Made by a program: the position numbers and the translations under genes. Below are positions 1 to 10,599 of a stretch of 64,000 bases of DNA, one piece after another (position 1 is the stretch's first letter; each line of letters opens with the position of its first letter). Source of the stretch: Sphagnum compactum (Eukaryota; Bryophyta; Sphagnopsida; Sphagnales). The notes beneath the pieces were generated by a model. It saw only the letters and a program-made list of their open reading frames with translations. It did no database searches and was not told where the DNA came from. The stretch is taken from assembly GCA_965153455.1 (NCBI GenBank), contig OZ234493.1:4030001-4094000 (forward strand), given 5' to 3'.

Positions 1-340
1 CCAATGAATTTTGCACTTTCTCTTCTCTGCTGACCTGCACACAAAGCAGATATTGGGTTTCATTTGTCCTCTATCTCAAAAGAGCAAAGTCATGTGTTCT
101 TTATAGGTAGTAGCATCATGCAGCAAAGTATGTATGCTTCACTGTGTACTTGACATTTGGTAGAAACAAGAAAGATGTAAATGCACTCTGTTGAAAAATT
201 GACACAGGACAAAAGAATACAACAATGTACATGGGTAGCTTCAAGCAGTTGCCAGAGACAGACTGAGGTACTCAAAATCCTACAAATAACTCCCATCTTC
301 AATAGAGAACAATATGAAGTGCAGATAGCAAAGGCTGGAC

Positions 341-1635
341 TCACCATAATCCTGTGGAGAAACCTGCTAACTTGCACATGACATTAAAAAAAACCCAATG
401 CACACAACCAACATTGTCAGCACCAAGTTGTATGACCGACAAAAAAAAGAATACCCTTTAACCCTTTTGGTAGCTACAAGTCAAAAACATTGATGCGACA
501 GGGAAAAAAGCCAGATGGTAAAACACAGCAGGACAGAGACATACCTCCTTTGGAAGCCTTCATCCGCTCTTTGATGTGCATGCTGGATTGGGGTTCCGGG
601 GCGGCAAGCTTAACCATCTGCCAAGAAAATTGACAAAACAAAGATGCTCCTGAGAAACGCACTCACATCCCTTGTTGCAGCCACCTGGACAAACCCTTTA
701 CTCTTCAAAGTAGAATTTGAATGGGAACTCACATTTTCATAAGGCCATGTACATCATGGAAACACATACATACCTCATGGTGGACTCTCTCAGCTTCCCT
801 CTGTGCCATCCTTTTAGCTTCCTCCCTGGTCTCTTGCTGATTCAGCTCCTCCATAGCAGCTCCCAGCAACGGTTTGTGTAGCAACCGTGAAGAATCCTGG
901 TAGAAAGAAAAACAATAAGTCCATCTTTCATACCTCCTTTCTCACAGCTCTTGATGCAAGTCAGTCATACCGAAGGCAAGACTGCACATCAACCAAAGAT
1001 CTTGCAGTTTGTAGGGGGGTTCAAGAATTCACAAGAACAGCTCTTACCATGACATGGGCTGCTGATTTACTCCTGTTGTAGACAGGGTTTTCGCCTCCTT
1101 TCCCTGTATCTGTCAAGGGCACAGCAACAGCGCGACCCATCTCACTCCTCCCGCTCCCCATGGGCCCCATGGACTTCATTCTCGTAATCTCGGAGGCTCC
1201 TGCAGCAGGAGGAACGCTACTACTGATGGCCAGTACTCCGCCAGCAGCGCTTTGAGCAGCGGGGGGAGGAGCCGAGGCGTCGAGCTCGAACAAGTCACTG
1301 TCCATCAGATTCCATTGCTGCAGAGGCGGTGGGGTCACAACGGCTGCATTCTCCAGATGTGAACTAGCAGTCCCCTCCACACCCGCGCCGCCGTGTGGTG
1401 CTTGTGGCTGAGCGAAGGTTTCTTGAGATTTAGTGGTTCCCCAGTCGATCAGGTCCACCTCGTTCCAATTCCTTGCCACCGCCGTTGTTGTCGTCGTCAC
1501 GTTACCGTTCGCCTTCGCTAAATCATTGGCCGCGTCCTCTGCGACGCCTTCTTCTCCGGACTCATCAGTGCTCCCCCTAACATCCCTTTCGATCATCGTG
1601 TCTCTCTGGTTCTCTTCCTCTCCACTTTTGCACAA
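341..1635 (-). CDS. Spliced gene of unknown function with an acidic, Ala/Pro-rich N-terminal half
   Basis: I do not recognise the family. Exons read from the minus strand are 1635-1048, 896-774 and 617-545, plus a probable last exon 363-341 ending in TGA. Introns start GTAAGA, GTATGT and GTATGT and end in AG, and the reading phase is kept across every join (phases 0, 0, 1). The long first exon encodes a low-complexity, acidic protein with short hydrophobic-acidic motifs (EVDLIDW, then DLFELD) followed by Ala/Pro-rich sequence. Exons 2 and 3 encode a charged, probably helical segment (EELNQQETREEAKRMAQREA) and a basic tail (SSMHIKERMKASKG). The acidic-aromatic motifs resemble those that bind clathrin-adaptor ear domains, but that is only inference. 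The start could be Met at 1635 or the later Met in DTMIERD near 1599. The exact 3' end is uncertain because the last exon is very short. Total length is about 269 residues. Confidence 0.6.
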
Positions 1636-1639
1636 ATCG

Positions 1640-2650
1640 CCTCCGACACTCCAAACTACACCTGATCAGAAGAACCCCAAGTCTCACACACCACTGATCC
1701 TCCTACAGGAACCTCGTCACCTGAATACTTTTATCTGGATGTCTCGATCACTCGCAATTTTGTCAACAACACCACCTTGAAGAACCTGCAGGGGCAGCAG
1801 CCCACATAGCTAGCACACCCACAAAAGATATTTCAGTGTAAGGCTCAAGAAAGCTCCTTAAACCCTACACATTTTGGTACACAACCCCCCCCCCCCCCCC
1901 CCAAAAGAAGACAGAAGACTGTTGCCAAAAAAAAAAAGAACCGCGAGAGTATTTTGGTTATGGAAAACGAACTCAAAAGCAACTCCGAAGAAGAAAGAAG
2001 CAGCAACAGCAGCAGGAGATAACGAACCAACAATCTCCAGAGAGCAGGAAACACGATGAGCGGGAAAAGAGAAGCTGAAAAACAGAAAGAAATAGTACCG
2101 TTCGAGAAGCGAAGAGTTGGCGAAGGAAGAAGAAATCTCCAGAGCAGGAAAAGGGAAGCCGACAACCGAAAGAGAGTTCAAGGAAGGAAAAGAATGGGCG
2201 GAAGAATAAGAACAATAAGCATTAGCAGGAGATGAGGAGATGAGAAGGAGGAGGAGGAGGAGGAAGCAACAATAGGGGCACAAAATGGTGAAGTAGAACA
2301 AGAGAAAACACGCCCAAAAAAAAAAAAGAAACAGAAGATATTTGGGGAAGGGAAAACGCGATGAGGAAGGAAAGGAGGAAGATGAGGACGATCGAGTAAA
2401 TTGGCAAAGAGAGCGCGGAATCGGCACAAAGGATTTGACAGAATCTACGGAATCTGATAAGAACTGGGGACAGATATACCTGAAGAAGAAAGGAGAAGAA
2501 CAAAGAAAGGTGGAGACCCGAGAAGGTTGAGACTCGACACTGTGTGCTCTTGACCAGGCCGTCTTTACCGCCGCCGTAAAGACCTGGCTCCCCCATTCTT
2601 TCTTTAGCGTGAATAGGCTTAGCCCTACTCGGAGGGCGCATTACTGCGCG
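1640..2650 (-). promoter_or_regulatory. Pyrimidine-rich 5' flank of the unknown minus-strand gene
   Basis: Read on the minus strand, this kilobase is very CT-rich and includes a run of 18 C on the plus strand (1885-1902) and several A-runs. Plant promoters and 5' leaders are often CT-rich, so this is the likely promoter/leader of the gene at 341-1635. The overlapping long open frames of Ser/Phe/Leu here come from the composition bias and are not genes. No TATA box could be assigned with confidence. Confidence 0.4.
2554..2587. repeat. Short GC-rich inverted repeat
   Basis: GTCTTTAC at 2561-2568 and GTAAAGAC at 2576-2583 form a perfect 8-bp inverted repeat around the loop CGCCGCC. CCAGG at 2554-2558 and CCTGG at 2583-2587 extend the stem with a 2-nt bulge. 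It lies at the upstream end of the promoter-like region, in an unusually GC-rich patch (about 2530-2650). It could be a protein-binding site or a hairpin; the function is unknown. Confidence 0.45.
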
Positions 2651-2717
2651 TTTTTTTTTGGTTGGTGGCTAACTTCTTTCACCATGTGAAAATTATTTTG
2701 ACAAGTTATAGAGTACC

Positions 2718-2985
2718 TTCCGTGTTGTATAACTTGTTGTTGTTGCATAACTTGTTGTTGTAGTATAACTCCTTCTTGTTGTTGTTGTAATATAACTTCT
2801 TGTTGTTGTTGTATAACTTGTTGTTGTTGCATAACTTGTTGTTGTTGTTGTATAATTTCTTCTTGTTGTTGTTGTAATATAACTTCTTGTTGTTGTTGTA
2901 TAACTTCTTGTTGTTGCAAAACTTGTTGTTGTTGTTGTAATATAACTTGTTGTTGTTATTGTTGTATAACTTGTTGTTGTAAATC
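2718..2985. repeat. TTG-based minisatellite
   Basis: About 270 bp of variable tandem units built from (GTT)n blocks separated by TATAACTTC or TATAACTTG. Unit length is roughly 15-30 bp and differs in the number of GTT triplets. The poly-Gln and poly-Asn open frames across it, in two minus-strand frames, are by-products of the triplet repeat. Confidence 0.85.
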
Positions 2986-2989
2986 ATAG

Positions 2990-3290
2990 CCAAGGTTTCA
3001 AAAGGAACATGAAGAGCAAGGCGTATTTTAACAAGAATGTAAGACATAGTTAGGGTTTTGAAATGAACATGAAAGGTCATGCACATTTTTTTGATGGGAA
3101 TGTAAGTCATAGCCAAGGTCATGCACGTTTCAAAAGAAACATAAACCATAATTAAAGTTCCTATAGGAACACGAGGGGCTATATGCGTTTCAAAAAGGAC
3201 GTTGTTTATCATAACCAAGGAAATGATGAAAACAGTATGGGCTAGGTGCATTTTGAAAAGAATGTTTTACCAAAGCTAACGTCCCAATAT
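2990..3290. repeat. Degenerate tandem repeat, unit about 60 bp
   Basis: Diverged units repeat the theme 'tgcacgtttcaaaagaaac' then 'atgtaagtcatagccaagg', with four to five copies between about 2990 and 3290. It directly follows the TTG minisatellite. The degeneracy suggests an old array. No coding content is seen. Confidence 0.5.
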
Positions 3291-3299
3291 CGGAGATTA

Positions 3300-4390
3300 T
3301 GATATTGTTTATGGAAGCACACAAATGTGTGTTTATTGTGATGTAGATTGGGTTGGCAATATGGATGATCACAAATCCACATCAAGTTATGCTTTCCTGT
3401 TGAGAAATGGTGCTATTAGTTGGAATAGTAAGAAGCAAACCTCCATTGTTATGTTATCAACATAAACTTCATATATGGCAACTTCACAAGCAACAAAGTA
3501 AGCAATGCGACTTTCATCAAAGTTGTATATCTTTAAATAAAAAAACAAGGCATTTCATACTTGCATGAAGCATATTGAGATTCATTATCATTTGGTACGA
3601 AAGAAGACTAAAGAAGACTTTGTTAAATTGGCTTATTGTAACACAAAGAATATGGTTATAAATATTTTGATCAAGGATTTTCTATTGACAAGCACGAATA
3701 TTTTTGACACTTGATGCGTGTGATTAAATGAGTAACTTCATAGTTTGTTGAATGAGGGTTTTGAATATCAACTTCGTACCAAGTCACTTTAGTTACATTT
3801 ATCAAATTATAGTTACTTGAAATATTTATGTTACATGCACATATTTTTGAAAATATAAAATATGTTAAAATAAGTTTATTTAAATATCTTTAGTTAAGTT
3901 TAGTGTGAGTATGTCAGTGCATGAGATGATGACCTTGTACATGTGCATGCATTTTTAGGGTAAGTGATATTTGCATGAGGTGTTCACCTCCTATTTAGAT
4001 TAGGCAAGAGCTTGAAGGTAGATTGTAGGTTTGTAGCAACATCTATGTGATCCTAAGGTTGAGTGGATAGGCGAAAAACTTGGTGATAAAAGCCATGTTT
4101 TTATCATCTTTATTCTTTCATCGATCTACTATTGTCAATTTCTAACATGCACAAGGAAAACAAAAACTAATGCGAACATTTAACTTCAAAATGCCCCAAG
4201 AGCTTTTACACACTGGAAGAGCACCTCCAAATATACTACAAAACTTGTGGGAGGTTTTTATAGTTTTTGAAATGCCTTCCTGGCTATTTTATTTTTCCCA
4301 TGATACCCAAAAGGTACCAATGCGAAAAAAATTAAAAACGTATAATATTTTTGGAATGGGTCTTTGTGTTGCCTTGAGCTTTAACTCCAC
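3300..4390. other. AT-rich sequence without a supported gene
   Basis: Only short open frames occur, the longest being 94 codons at 4170-4454, with no recognisable domain. That frame runs into the dispersed repeat that begins near 4395. Confidence 0.5.
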
Positions 4391-4394
4391 ACTT

Positions 4395-4740
4395 AAAAAC
4401 TTTTTATTGGCCTTGCCTACCAAGGCAAGGATATTGTGTTTAGATTCATTATAGAGTATAGTAGCTTAAGGGATTTTGGCCCCTAGGTAATAATAATAAT
4501 AATAGGTCTATTTTTATATGAGGATTTTTGAAAGATGATATTTAGGCTTGTGTTGAAACTTGAGATTAGTTATAGAGTTCTAATATCTTGAAGGACTTTT
4601 GGTTTCTTTTAGAGGGTTTTTTGAAGGTTATATTTTGGCATGGTGAAATATTTGAGTTTCCATAATTCTTCTTTTTGCCTTAAGATACTCTTTAATGTAA
4701 ATGGCAAGGCCACATTTGTGACACACCACCCCTTGTTTCT
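4395..4740 (+). repeat. Dispersed repeat family A, copy 1
   Basis: This roughly 340-bp segment has clear relatives at 19600-19862 (same strand) and 58485-58812 (opposite strand). Shared landmarks in order are 'ggccttgcctaccaaggc', 'tatttttatatgaggatttt', 'gaaacttgagattagttat', 'tttccataattcttctttt' and 'aatgtaaatggcaaggc', ending at a GTGACA motif. This copy and the 58 kb copy both keep the 'ttggtaggcaaggcc' end; the 19.6 kb copy lacks it. It could be a solo LTR or a non-autonomous element; the boundaries are approximate. Confidence 0.8.
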
Positions 4741-5480
4741 ATTTGGAAGCAAATAGGTAAGCAGATCTTATTGCCAAAGAAGAAAGCAACAACCCACAAG
4801 GCCAAAAATTGCCCCCACACTCAACCACTGTGAAGGGTGCATGTGCATGTGTGCTCTTCACCTGTCAAAGACTGCTCCAGAAACTACCCTTTCACACCCA
4901 AAGACTAAATCACATACATACATGCCTTTCACAATTTGAAGGCTCTTCATAAATTTGTTCTAGGTTCTAAAAATATATTGACCCCTAATGAAGCAAAAAA
5001 AAATTTGGGGGGGGGGGGGGGGAGAAGAAAAATTAGGAAATTAGGAAAAAATTATTAAATTTTTAGTCTAATTTTGACTTTTTAAAAAAATTTAAAATAT
5101 TTTCAGATTTTAATAAAAATTTTGAGGGAAAAAAAAAACTTGGAGGTCAAAGATGGAAAAAAATTAAAATTTTCAGTTTTTGGTTAGGTCTTTTTTGAGA
5201 TAGATATTTATATATGTAATGCAATTATTTGATTTTTCAAAAGTGCATGCATTGGGCCTCTAGTTGGTTAGGGTTAGTTGGTCCACCATTTGCCTCCATT
5301 TTGGACTCATAGGGTGTGACCGACAAGAGGTGGTTCCAACATTGGGATTCTTTCAAAGAAAAATTGTCACCTAGCGTGACATTCCAAAACATGGAAAATT
5401 CAAAGGTTTCATTCTTATTTGAAAAATAGCATTTTGAATTTGACCTTATTACCCCGTGGTGCTGTACTTGGTCAATACGG
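4741..5480. other. AT-rich intergenic stretch with a 16-G run
   Basis: No gene is visible. An uninterrupted run of 16 G occurs at 5007-5022, flanked by A-rich sequence. Confidence 0.5.
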
Positions 5481-5519
5481 TTGGTTGCCGTACTAGGATA
5501 CATGGATTGTCAAAATATT

Positions 5520-6011
5520 TATTTATTTATTTATTTATGTATTGGGCCCTGCCCCCACAGGGACGGGGACTATCGCATTGGATCCAACTTTTGGAAGTTT
5601 TACCTTATTAGAACCAGTTTCACATTAGGTGAACGGATTTCTTTGGTGAAAGTTTTTAGACTGTTTTGGCGCCCCGATCTTAGATGTAGGTTGACTAACC
5701 GTCGTTGGTGTCAGCTGCGAAGCCAATGTTTAGCCGGCGCAGTCACAGGCAATCAGCTGCTCCCCAATGCCTCGTTGGAGCACGACGAAAAGGCGCTGAT
5801 TGATCTGGTAGATGGTCTGTCCTCAAGGTCGGTTGTGTTTGTCAGCGTGACGGATGACAATCTTGCGGATCATGATGCGCGTCTCAAAGACGAAGCCGCT
5901 GAACGTCTCTCAGGCCATGACGATCAAGCGCAAGCCATTGCGGTGACACTTCTCGTCGTCGTCGGAATGCTTCTTGATGACGACGACCTTGGCAACGACC
6001 AGACTGTTTAG
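5520..6011 (+). other. GC-rich island with a long open frame, possibly a captured gene fragment
   Basis: From about 5640 to 6010 the base composition shifts sharply to GC-rich, CG-containing sequence inside an AT-rich neighbourhood. An open frame of 176 codons (5481-6011) spans it. Its translation is very acidic (runs such as DDDDL), a look often produced by reading a conserved gene antisense. On the minus strand a short frame reads VVAKVVVIKKHSDDDEKCHR and is then interrupted by stops. I cannot identify the source. It is probably a decayed transduplicated exon rather than a working gene. A (TTTA)n microsatellite precedes it at 5516-5537. Confidence 0.3.
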
Positions 6012-6099
6012 AGTGGAACAGATTTTTGGGTGTTGAAATTGTGGACACAGTACGTAGATGTACAAAATCTTATCTATTGGCAGTGTTTGTGATGCCTTG

Positions 6100-7164
6100 T
6101 TCAACCTCGGGCAAAGACTTGCCTTGTCCTCTACATGAGTTCAAGTTAACTTTGTTATATCATCGCCATTTTCCTTGATTGGTTTTTTGGTTGAATTTTT
6201 GTACCAAAAGCTCTTGAGCAATGTAAACTTTGAATCCGACAATTAGATATGTAATCACATTCATGATTGATATAGAGTGGATTGGACCATATATTCCTAC
6301 CAAAGGCTTCCCAATAGAGATAAAATGAATGTGAAAAGGGCTTAAGCTCTTAAGGATTAAAGACTCATCAACAAGTTATATATCTTGTAAGCCCTATATA
6401 GTACACTAATGTTATAATCCTTGTAAGTATTACAAGTAAGGTTTACAATATTGGTAGGTTCTTTGAGTGTAGGTTGGAGCTCAATTCTTCAAAATTTTAA
6501 TCTGTTTTTTAAATTTATTTTGACACATTTTTTCAGATTCAAGAAAAATTGGGTCCAATTTCAAAAACTAAGTTCAATTCCACATATACATAACACACTC
6601 CTTAATACTAAAAACAATATATATAGGTAGAGAGATTTACAACAAATTAAAATTGAAGAATGGATAGGCATGGAGTCCAATGTTTTTTTTCTTTTTTTCA
6701 AGCTTGTGAAGTTGCCACATTGAGAATTGGTCTCTAGGGGATTTAGCCACATTTAACTTAGACCAACTATGAAGATTAAAAAATTATTAAAATTCTTTAA
6801 TATCCTACATTCTTGAGCAATGTATAGAAACATAGTGATTTTTTCGGGAAAAATAAAATGAACTCATCAAATGATGAAAAGTCGCCCAAAGAAAAAAAGT
6901 GGGTCTCGCAACTAATTAAGGCCCACATTAAGGCCCGTTAAGTTGCAAATCTTGCTTCCCTTATGTACTCTATATGTATTTTATAACATCTTAACAATGT
7001 GTTCAAAATTAAATGTTAATGAAAAATAGATCAATCATTAATATGATGTTGTATTGATAATGTAATGCAATTTCTATTATCACAATGTGTTACAATGTCA
7101 TCATAATTTCAAATCAATGATCGTGTCAACATTTTATTAACACTTAACTTTGAACACATTGTTA

Positions 7165-7203
<39 letters not shown>

Positions 7204-7800
7204 TAGCACTTAATTTTGAACACATTGTTATAATATTATAAAAACATATATATTAACACTTAACATTGAATACATTATTAAAATGTTATAAAAACACAAA
7301 TATATGAAGGGGGCAAGTCATCCCAATATACTTATCAAACTATTATACTCCCTTATTGAATTCAACAACAAACTGTCAAATAATTAATTAAAATTAAAAT
7401 TTTACCTTCGACACACTTTTGATATTTTCATTTTTAATTTTTTAATTTTTTGACAAGTAATGATTATAAAAAAAATTCAATAAACACTTCTTTTTTTTAA
7501 AAATGTTTATGGGAGTCTCAGTCTTAAGTTTTTGAACTTTAAGGTCTGTCGTTCAAACCTGAAAGTCGAAAACTTGCAGATTCTTAATTATTGTAATAAT
7601 TTCAAAAAAATTGACAAAATGAAAAATAATTTAATTTATGCTGAAACCATTCATGTACTTACAGTATGTGAAATATTATAAATAAATTTATAAATTAAAA
7701 TAAATTTTTTATTAATAATTAAAATTAAAATTAAAAATTAAAAATTTTATTAATTGACTCAGAGGGCTTGAAGATGGGGTCCCTCCCATCAGCCTTTTTT
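6100..7800. other. AT-rich stretch with direct repeats and an (AT)n tract
   Basis: No gene is seen. Around 7110-7290 the phrase 'aacacttaa(c/t)tttgaacaca' recurs about four times with TATA-rich spacers, including an (AT)n tract at about 7171-7201. At 7505-7580 the segment containing 'gtcgttcaaacctg' resembles a tRNA-type B box and could be a SINE relic, but no full tRNA fold is visible. Confidence 0.4.
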
Positions 7801-7804
7801 TTGC

Positions 7805-7945
7805 TGACTATATATTTATATATATATAGCCAAAAAAAGCTATGTCAAAAGTTAAAAGTGCCAAAATCAAGTGATTTTTGGGGATTTTCAATAAGCCATA
7901 ATTTGATTTAATAGAAAATAAAAATCGCCATATTTCTATCAGATT
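7805..7945 (+). repeat. Dispersed repeat family B, copy 1
   Basis: This shares 'gccaaaaa', 'aaaatcaagtg' followed by a T-run, and an 'aaaatcgcca' block in the same order with segments at 18920-19110 and 60175-60395 (reverse strand); 40530-40690 shares the later part. Members are short, AT-rich and non-coding, which suggests a non-autonomous element such as a MITE or SINE. Confidence 0.65.
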
Positions 7946-8800
7946 CGTCGCATCGGTTCTTCTCTCGACGCTGCTTCTGGGGCCAGCGACGCTTTGCACA
8001 AGCAGAGAATTTCACTTCTTGTCACGGCGTTGCTGATTCGGCCAGCAACCCCGTGATCCTAGTGCGCACAGTTTTTCTTCAGCTCTACATCTTGCTAGTT
8101 ACGGAGATCACCATCTCGCTAGTTACGGAGATCAACCGCCAAGAGAACCTACTAGTGAGCTTGTCAAAATAAACCCCAAACCCTAAAACCTAAACCCTGT
8201 ATTGTAGTTTGCAGCAGGAATCGAAATCTGAAACTTGTATGACCACAGTGCATTTTTGTTTCTCGCATTTTTGTTTAGATAATCCCTGGCGTAGGAGATG
8301 TTTTGGCAGCTTCCTTCAAATTTGGAATTTCTTGACATTTGTTGAAGGAAGCTGAAAAGCAACAATTCCCTCATGAAGCTTTTTAGTCGACTGGGAAACT
8401 GGATGGGGGATAAGAATTTTCTGTTTCCAGCTCAAGGATGTAGCTGAATCGAGGATCAAAGATGTGATTTCTAGCAAGATGACCCATTTGACATTGAAAC
8501 AGAGAGTTTGAGTTTAGGGTTTAAGATTTAGGGATTTCCCCAACACAAGGATACTTGATCAAAATTCAGAACTTCTTCCTCAATCAGTTGTTTTTTCTGG
8601 GAGATGCAAGCAGAGAAGGTGCCTATCTACCTACCTATTTAAGTGCTGACCTTCTCAAAAAACTCTGCCATAAAGTTTAAAGAATCAGAAAGTGCGCTTG
8701 CTTACAAGTTCTTCCACCACATCCTCCCCCAATTCACATTCACCACCTCTATGTCCAATTTTCCATGATCCCATCCCAGGTTGCACAATAGCATTAGGGG
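7946..8800 (+). other. Moderately GC-rich segment, possibly a gene relic
   Basis: From about 7950 to 8160 the sequence is GC-richer than its surroundings and contains a 25-bp direct duplication ('gctagttacggagatca' twice, near 8093 and 8118). A short telomere-like patch (AAACCCTAAAACCTAAACCCTG) follows at about 8176-8198. No open frame longer than 63 codons and no recognised domain. It may be part of the degraded locus that continues with the dynamin relic. Confidence 0.35.
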
Positions 8801-9429
8801 TGCATGGACTGGATGGACTTGTGGTGGCTCCTTGATGCAGCTACTACTGTTGGAACTGATGAAGCCAATGGGGATGACATGGTGTGTGGGTATTTGTCAT
8901 TTCCATACATGTTTTTGTTGAAAATCCCTGAAAACGCATATGACTGCCGCTGTCATTCAAACCACTCCTCAGTTTTCATCTTGTTTTCTAATTTTGTTTT
9001 TTCTTTTCTTCGGGGTTGGGTTTCCTCTTTTTCATGCTTGCTTGTCAGGTCTGAAATATTCATAACCCTATATTTTTGGGTTATCTCTCAATTCTATTCA
9101 TGTTGAGTAACATTGTAAGTATTGAGAAGTTTTCAGTACCTACGAGGGTATCTTTTGACTAGGCTGTCTGCTTTCTCAGATACATTTTGTGTCTATTTAC
9201 TGTCAGGTTGTGCACTACGCTTAAATACAAGCTAGCGTTCTCAGAGCAGAGATGTGAGATCATCAATGCAATTAGGGTAGCTGATCTGCAATTTTGGGGG
9301 AATTTTTTCCCTCAAGGTCACAATCATCCACTTTCATCCTCTTGTAGTGCAAAGGCAGGAGGATTTACACTGGAGCTCTATCACTGTTTGTCTTATACCA
9401 GCATTTGATCATGGATTTGTGTAGGTGAT

Positions 9430-10590
9430 GTACATCATTCTCTTCAAAGCAGATTGAAGACTCTTTGAGATTCTTTAGAAACAGCTTGGAGGGCAGAGAT
9501 GGACTCTTTGAAATCTATTCTAAATGGGGCCTCTCCATCAAAACTTGGACAGATAGCCCTTGTTTAAACTCTTGCTCAGCAAATTCAAAAGCAGGCTAAA
9601 CAACATCTTCCAACTGTCATATCTGGGTGTGTCCTGGCCTCTTTTCCTAAACTAGTTGACCATTTGACATTGGTGAACAGAAATGTTTTTGTGGGTGATG
9701 GGTTTATTAGTGTATATCTTTGAGTCCAATTTGAACTTTTAAGTCTCTGCACAATTCTGGGTCAAGGGTTGTGCTGCCAAAAAGTAAGTGTTAAGTCAAA
9801 GAAATATACATAATGCACACTTGTTCCCATGGAACAATGAGTATTATGTTCTTGGAAGAGTTGGCAATTGAATCCAAGAATGACAAACCTACTGACACAC
9901 TGATCTGGAATTGTTATTCCAAAGTTCTAAATGGTGGAGTGCTGCTCTGGCAGATTGGAGGGAAGATCACAACTTGTAAAACAGGAGTTGGTAAGGCTAG
10001 GAGAGCAATGGGTGCAGACATCTGAAGCAACAAGGGCAATTGCTTTGGAGCTTTGTCATGAGTTGGAAGACATGTTTTTACAGCATATTGATACTGGAGA
10101 AGTGAGGAGCTACCACCACTAGTTGTAGTTATATGTTGTGTGTTGATGCACTGAAATGAACTGTCACAGTTGTTGACACCACAAGACTTGTTCTTTCCTT
10201 GCAAGTAACACCCCTGACATACGCATACTAGTGGCTATCATGCATTTGACAGGGTGCATGTGCAACTTCACAGGGAACTAGTGGGAAAGTGGTGGCAAGT
10301 TTTAAAGGAATACTTCTAAAAAGGATCAAAGGACTTCCACTGGATAGTATGTTTGAGATGAGCAGTATTAAGAAGGTAAGGTGTGTATCGGTCCATGGGA
10401 ACTTGCTCAACTCACTTGGACATGTTGTAATGCTGCAGAATTTAAGATCTTGTTGCCTTGTATCAGTTGATCCTTGAGGCAGATGGCTACCAGCCATATT
10501 TTTTGTCCCCTGAAAAGGGTCACAGAGCACTTATTCAAAAGGCATTGGAGTTGGCCAAGGACCCCCTGCAAAACTTTGTGTAGATGAGAA
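9430..10590 (+). pseudogene. Decayed dynamin-related protein 2 (DRP2-type) gene fragment
   Basis: Several exon-like blocks match plant DRP2, a GTPase that pinches off clathrin-coated vesicles. At 9487-9625 a frame reads [20 protein letters not shown] and then SKLGQIALV, followed by a stop and TLAQQIQKQ. Family members have Asp where the TAA stands. At about 9952-10105 it reads [13 protein letters not shown] then [20 protein letters not shown]. At about 10276-10377 it reads GKVVASFKGILLKRIKGLPL. At about 10470-10590 it reads [20 protein letters not shown], then a frameshift before KLCVDE. The spacing and GT/AG edges show that introns are retained, so it derives from a genomic copy and not an mRNA. 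The GTPase N-terminus with its P-loop, and the PH and proline-rich C-terminus, are not found. The stop and frameshift make it a pseudogene. The family assignment is strong. Confidence 0.85.
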
Positions 10591-10599
10591 ATCTTTGTA

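Noticed and set aside
1845-2641. Several overlapping Ser/Phe/Leu-rich open frames of 80-189 codons (minus) and a Glu/Lys-rich one (plus)
   Set aside because: They arise from CT/GA-biased DNA in all frames, with no domain or codon structure. Treated as promoter flank.
2641-3251. Poly-Gln and poly-Asn open frames
   Set aside because: By-products of the TTG minisatellite; different homopolymers appear in different frames.
7500-7585. tRNA gene
   Set aside because: Only a B-box-like string is present; no cloverleaf or acceptor stem.
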